From CAZIMM01 sp964540415 (lineage in GTDB: Bacteria; Bacillota; Clostridia; Oscillospirales; Acutalibacteraceae): a DNA stretch of 8,107 nt. Positions 7,250 to 8,107 of this stretch are shown here, piece by piece. The first letter of the stretch is position 1. Each line of letters starts with the position of its first letter. The stretch spans positions 1-8,107 of the forward strand of contig CAZIMM010000095.1 in the NCBI GenBank assembly GCA_964540415.1, given 5' to 3'. The notes under the pieces were generated by a model that saw only the letters and a list, made by a program, of their open reading frames with translations, searched no databases and was not told the DNA's origin. A program made the position numbers and the translations under genes.

Positions 7250-7432
7250 TTATGCATCAACTTCGACAATTTTTCTGCCTTTATAATAACCGCAGTTCGG
7301 GCAAAGCCTGTGCGGTCTGGCATACTCGTTGCATTTCGGGCATCTGATGAGCTCAGGTGCGGTCATCTTCCACACGTTGCTGCGCCTCTTGTCACGCCTT
7401 GTTTTGGAAACTCGCCTTTTCGGGACTGCCAT
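7250..7432 (-). CDS. rpmF: Large ribosomal subunit protein bL32, zinc-binding form
   Basis: This is ribosomal protein L32 (60 aa), a small basic component of the 50S subunit. The N-terminus MAVPKRRVSKTRRDKRRS is the universal L32 signature. The C-terminal half carries an intact zinc ribbon with C31, C34, C44 and C47 (CPKC, CPNC), so it is the Zn-containing C+ paralogue and not the zinc-independent form made in zinc starvation. The start is unambiguous: AAGGAGGT lies 6 nt upstream. It follows yceD by 86 bp, an arrangement conserved across bacteria. The fatty-acid gene plsX that commonly comes next is replaced here by the DUF512 gene. Confidence 0.98.
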   Translation of the reverse strand: MAVPKRRVSKTRRDKRRSNVWKMTAPELIRCPKCNEYARPHRLCPNCGYYKGRKIVEVDA

Positions 7433-7438
7433 ATCGGA

Positions 7439-7446
7439 ACCTCCTT
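7439..7446 (-). promoter_or_regulatory. Strong ribosome binding site of rpmF
   Basis: AAGGAGGT on the minus strand, an almost full anti-16S match, is 6 nt from the rpmF ATG. It is the strongest in the window, as expected for a ribosomal protein gene. Confidence 0.88.
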
Positions 7447-7459
7447 GTATTGCTTTGGC

Positions 7460-7508
7460 TCACCGATTTTTTCGGTTAACCCATATAATCAACCGATAGC
7501 CTCGGTGA
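7460..7508 (-). promoter_or_regulatory. Two competing inverted repeats in the yceD-rpmF spacer
   Basis: The spacer contains ACCGA-N5-TCGGT twice (7462-7476 and 7492-7506). The outer arms TCACCGA (7460-7466) and TCGGTGA (7502-7508), and the inner arms TCGGTT (7472-7477) and AACCGA (7491-7496), are also complementary. RNA could therefore fold either as two small 5 bp hairpins with 5 nt loops or as one 13 bp stem interrupted by a 5x5 internal loop. An 8 bp palindrome GGTTAACC (7474-7481) sits in the middle. The pairing is exact in the sequence. A role in rpmF translation control, mRNA processing or protein binding is inference. There is no U-tract after it on the minus strand, so it is not a simple terminator. 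Confidence 0.45.
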
Positions 7509-7518
7509 CTAACAAAAA

Positions 7519-8025
7519 TTATTCATCGTTGCTGTCTTCAAGCAGCTCTGTGAGCGCCGCGAAACGCGGGTCAACAGTCTTTTTGCACAGGCACTTTTCG
7601 GTGTTGAGATTTTTACCGCAACCCGAACACAGACCCTTGCAATCGTCCGAGCACAAAAGCACCGTCGGATAAGCTAAGATAATGTCCTCTCTCACAAGAG
7701 GCTCAAGGTCAAAGCGCATTTCAGACACCAGAATGAATTCGTCGTTTTCCTCGTTGTTGAGCGATGTTACGAGAATGTGCTCCACGGGAACGCTCATTTC
7801 GGTGTGAAGCTCGTCCATGCAGCGGACACAGAAACTGTCAATTAAGCATTTTGCAGTTGCGTGTATTTTGACAATACCCGCCTCGTTACAAAGCATGCCG
7901 TCAACACTGACGGGGCGCTTGAACGGATTGTCGACATCAAAAACCAAATCGGACAGATCATACTCAGCTGAAAAGCTCTTTGAATATCCGATATTGTTAA
8001 ATGCGGGTTCAAGCTCCAGAATCAT
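7519..8025 (-). CDS. yceD: YceD/DUF177 family protein linked to 23S rRNA accumulation
   Basis: This 168 aa cytoplasmic protein belongs to the DUF177 family (YceD in E. coli, YlbN in Bacillus), genetically linked to 23S rRNA accumulation and nearly always encoded just before rpmF. Its signature is the cysteine-rich second half: CLIDSFCVRC (60-69), LCSDDCKGLCSGCGKNLN with C125, C129, C133 and C136, then CLC (C145, C147) and the terminal DPRFAAL. The cysteine pairs suggest metal binding. The start at 8025 (MILELEPAF) is chosen because GGGGTG lies 4 nt upstream and the homologous N-terminus begins there. The frame extends to an ATG at 8097, but that region contains the promoter. The gene is transcribed directly from a consensus promoter. 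Confidence 0.93.
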   Translation of the reverse strand: MILELEPAFNNIGYSKSFSAEYDLSDLVFDVDNPFKRPVSVDGMLCNEAGIVKIHATAKCLIDSFCVRCMDELHTEMSVPVEHILVTSLNNEENDEFILVSEMRFDLEPLVREDIILAYPTVLLCSDDCKGLCSGCGKNLNTEKCLCKKTVDPRFAALTELLEDSNDE

Positions 8026-8067
8026 CTTACACCCCAAGAGAGCAAAGTCGTTGACAACACAACTTAT

Positions 8068-8097
8068 ATTATAATGTTTTAGATAATATATTGTCAA
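8068..8097 (-). promoter_or_regulatory. Consensus sigma-70/SigA promoter for yceD-rpmF
   Basis: On the minus strand a perfect -35 box TTGACA (8097-8092) and a perfect -10 box TATAAT (8073-8068) are separated by 18 bp of AT-rich sequence. Transcription should start near 8060, giving a leader of about 35 nt before the yceD start. A near-perfect housekeeping promoter fits high, constitutive expression of a ribosomal protein gene. It is the only convincing promoter I see for the minus-strand genes in the window. Confidence 0.88.
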
Positions 8098-8107
8098 GTA
8101 ATGAGGT

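Noticed and set aside
8051..8087. A divergent plus-strand promoter (TTGACA at 8051 with TATAAT at 8070 or GATAAT at 8082)
   Set aside because: Spacers of 13 and 25 bp are outside the working range; the boxes are mostly reverse reads of the minus-strand promoter.
8026..8097. A 24-residue N-terminal extension of YceD
   Set aside because: The region holds a consensus promoter, and the start at 8025 matches the family N-terminus.

Overview
This 8.1 kb window looks like chromosomal DNA from a low-to-mid-GC Firmicute, most likely an anaerobic Clostridia (Oscillospirales/Ruminococcaceae-like gut lineage). That placement is an inference from four things: strong AGGAGG-type ribosome binding sites, a yceD-rpmF pair, a DUF512 PDZ/radical-SAM protein of the clostridial type, and a PhoU-tailed Na/Pi cotransporter. 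No mobile element, tRNA, rRNA or CRISPR array is visible. Every intergenic gap is under 90 bp, so there is no long non-coding stretch.

Layout: positions 2-1507 (+) hold the 3' part of a Na+/phosphate cotransporter-family gene whose start lies off the left edge. Everything else is on the minus strand and reads right to left as one closely packed series. A consensus promoter (TTGACA-18 bp-TATAAT, 8097-8068) precedes yceD/DUF177 (8025-7519). An 86 bp spacer with two competing inverted repeats follows, then rpmF (L32, 7432-7250). An 81 bp spacer with a GC-rich hairpin follows, then a DUF512 radical-SAM gene (7168-5858). After a 1 bp gap come araD (5856-5161), araA (5158-3713), a calcineurin-like metallophosphoesterase (3702-2245) and a PHP-domain phosphoesterase (2270-1515). 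The last gene converges on the cotransporter gene with only 7 bp between the stop codons.

How they work together: araA and araD supply two of the three steps taking L-arabinose to D-xylulose 5-phosphate (isomerase and 4-epimerase). The ribulokinase (araB) is not in the window. The unusual point is the arrangement. The arabinose genes sit directly behind a housekeeping ribosomal-protein/radical-SAM unit with no recognisable ara promoter or operator at the junction. They are followed, with translation-coupled spacing, by two uncharacterised metal-dependent phosphoesterases. Whether the phosphoesterases act on pentose phosphates, act on other phosphate esters, or are just passengers cannot be decided from this sequence. 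For several genes the start used here is an internal ATG with a clear Shine-Dalgarno sequence, not the most upstream ATG.
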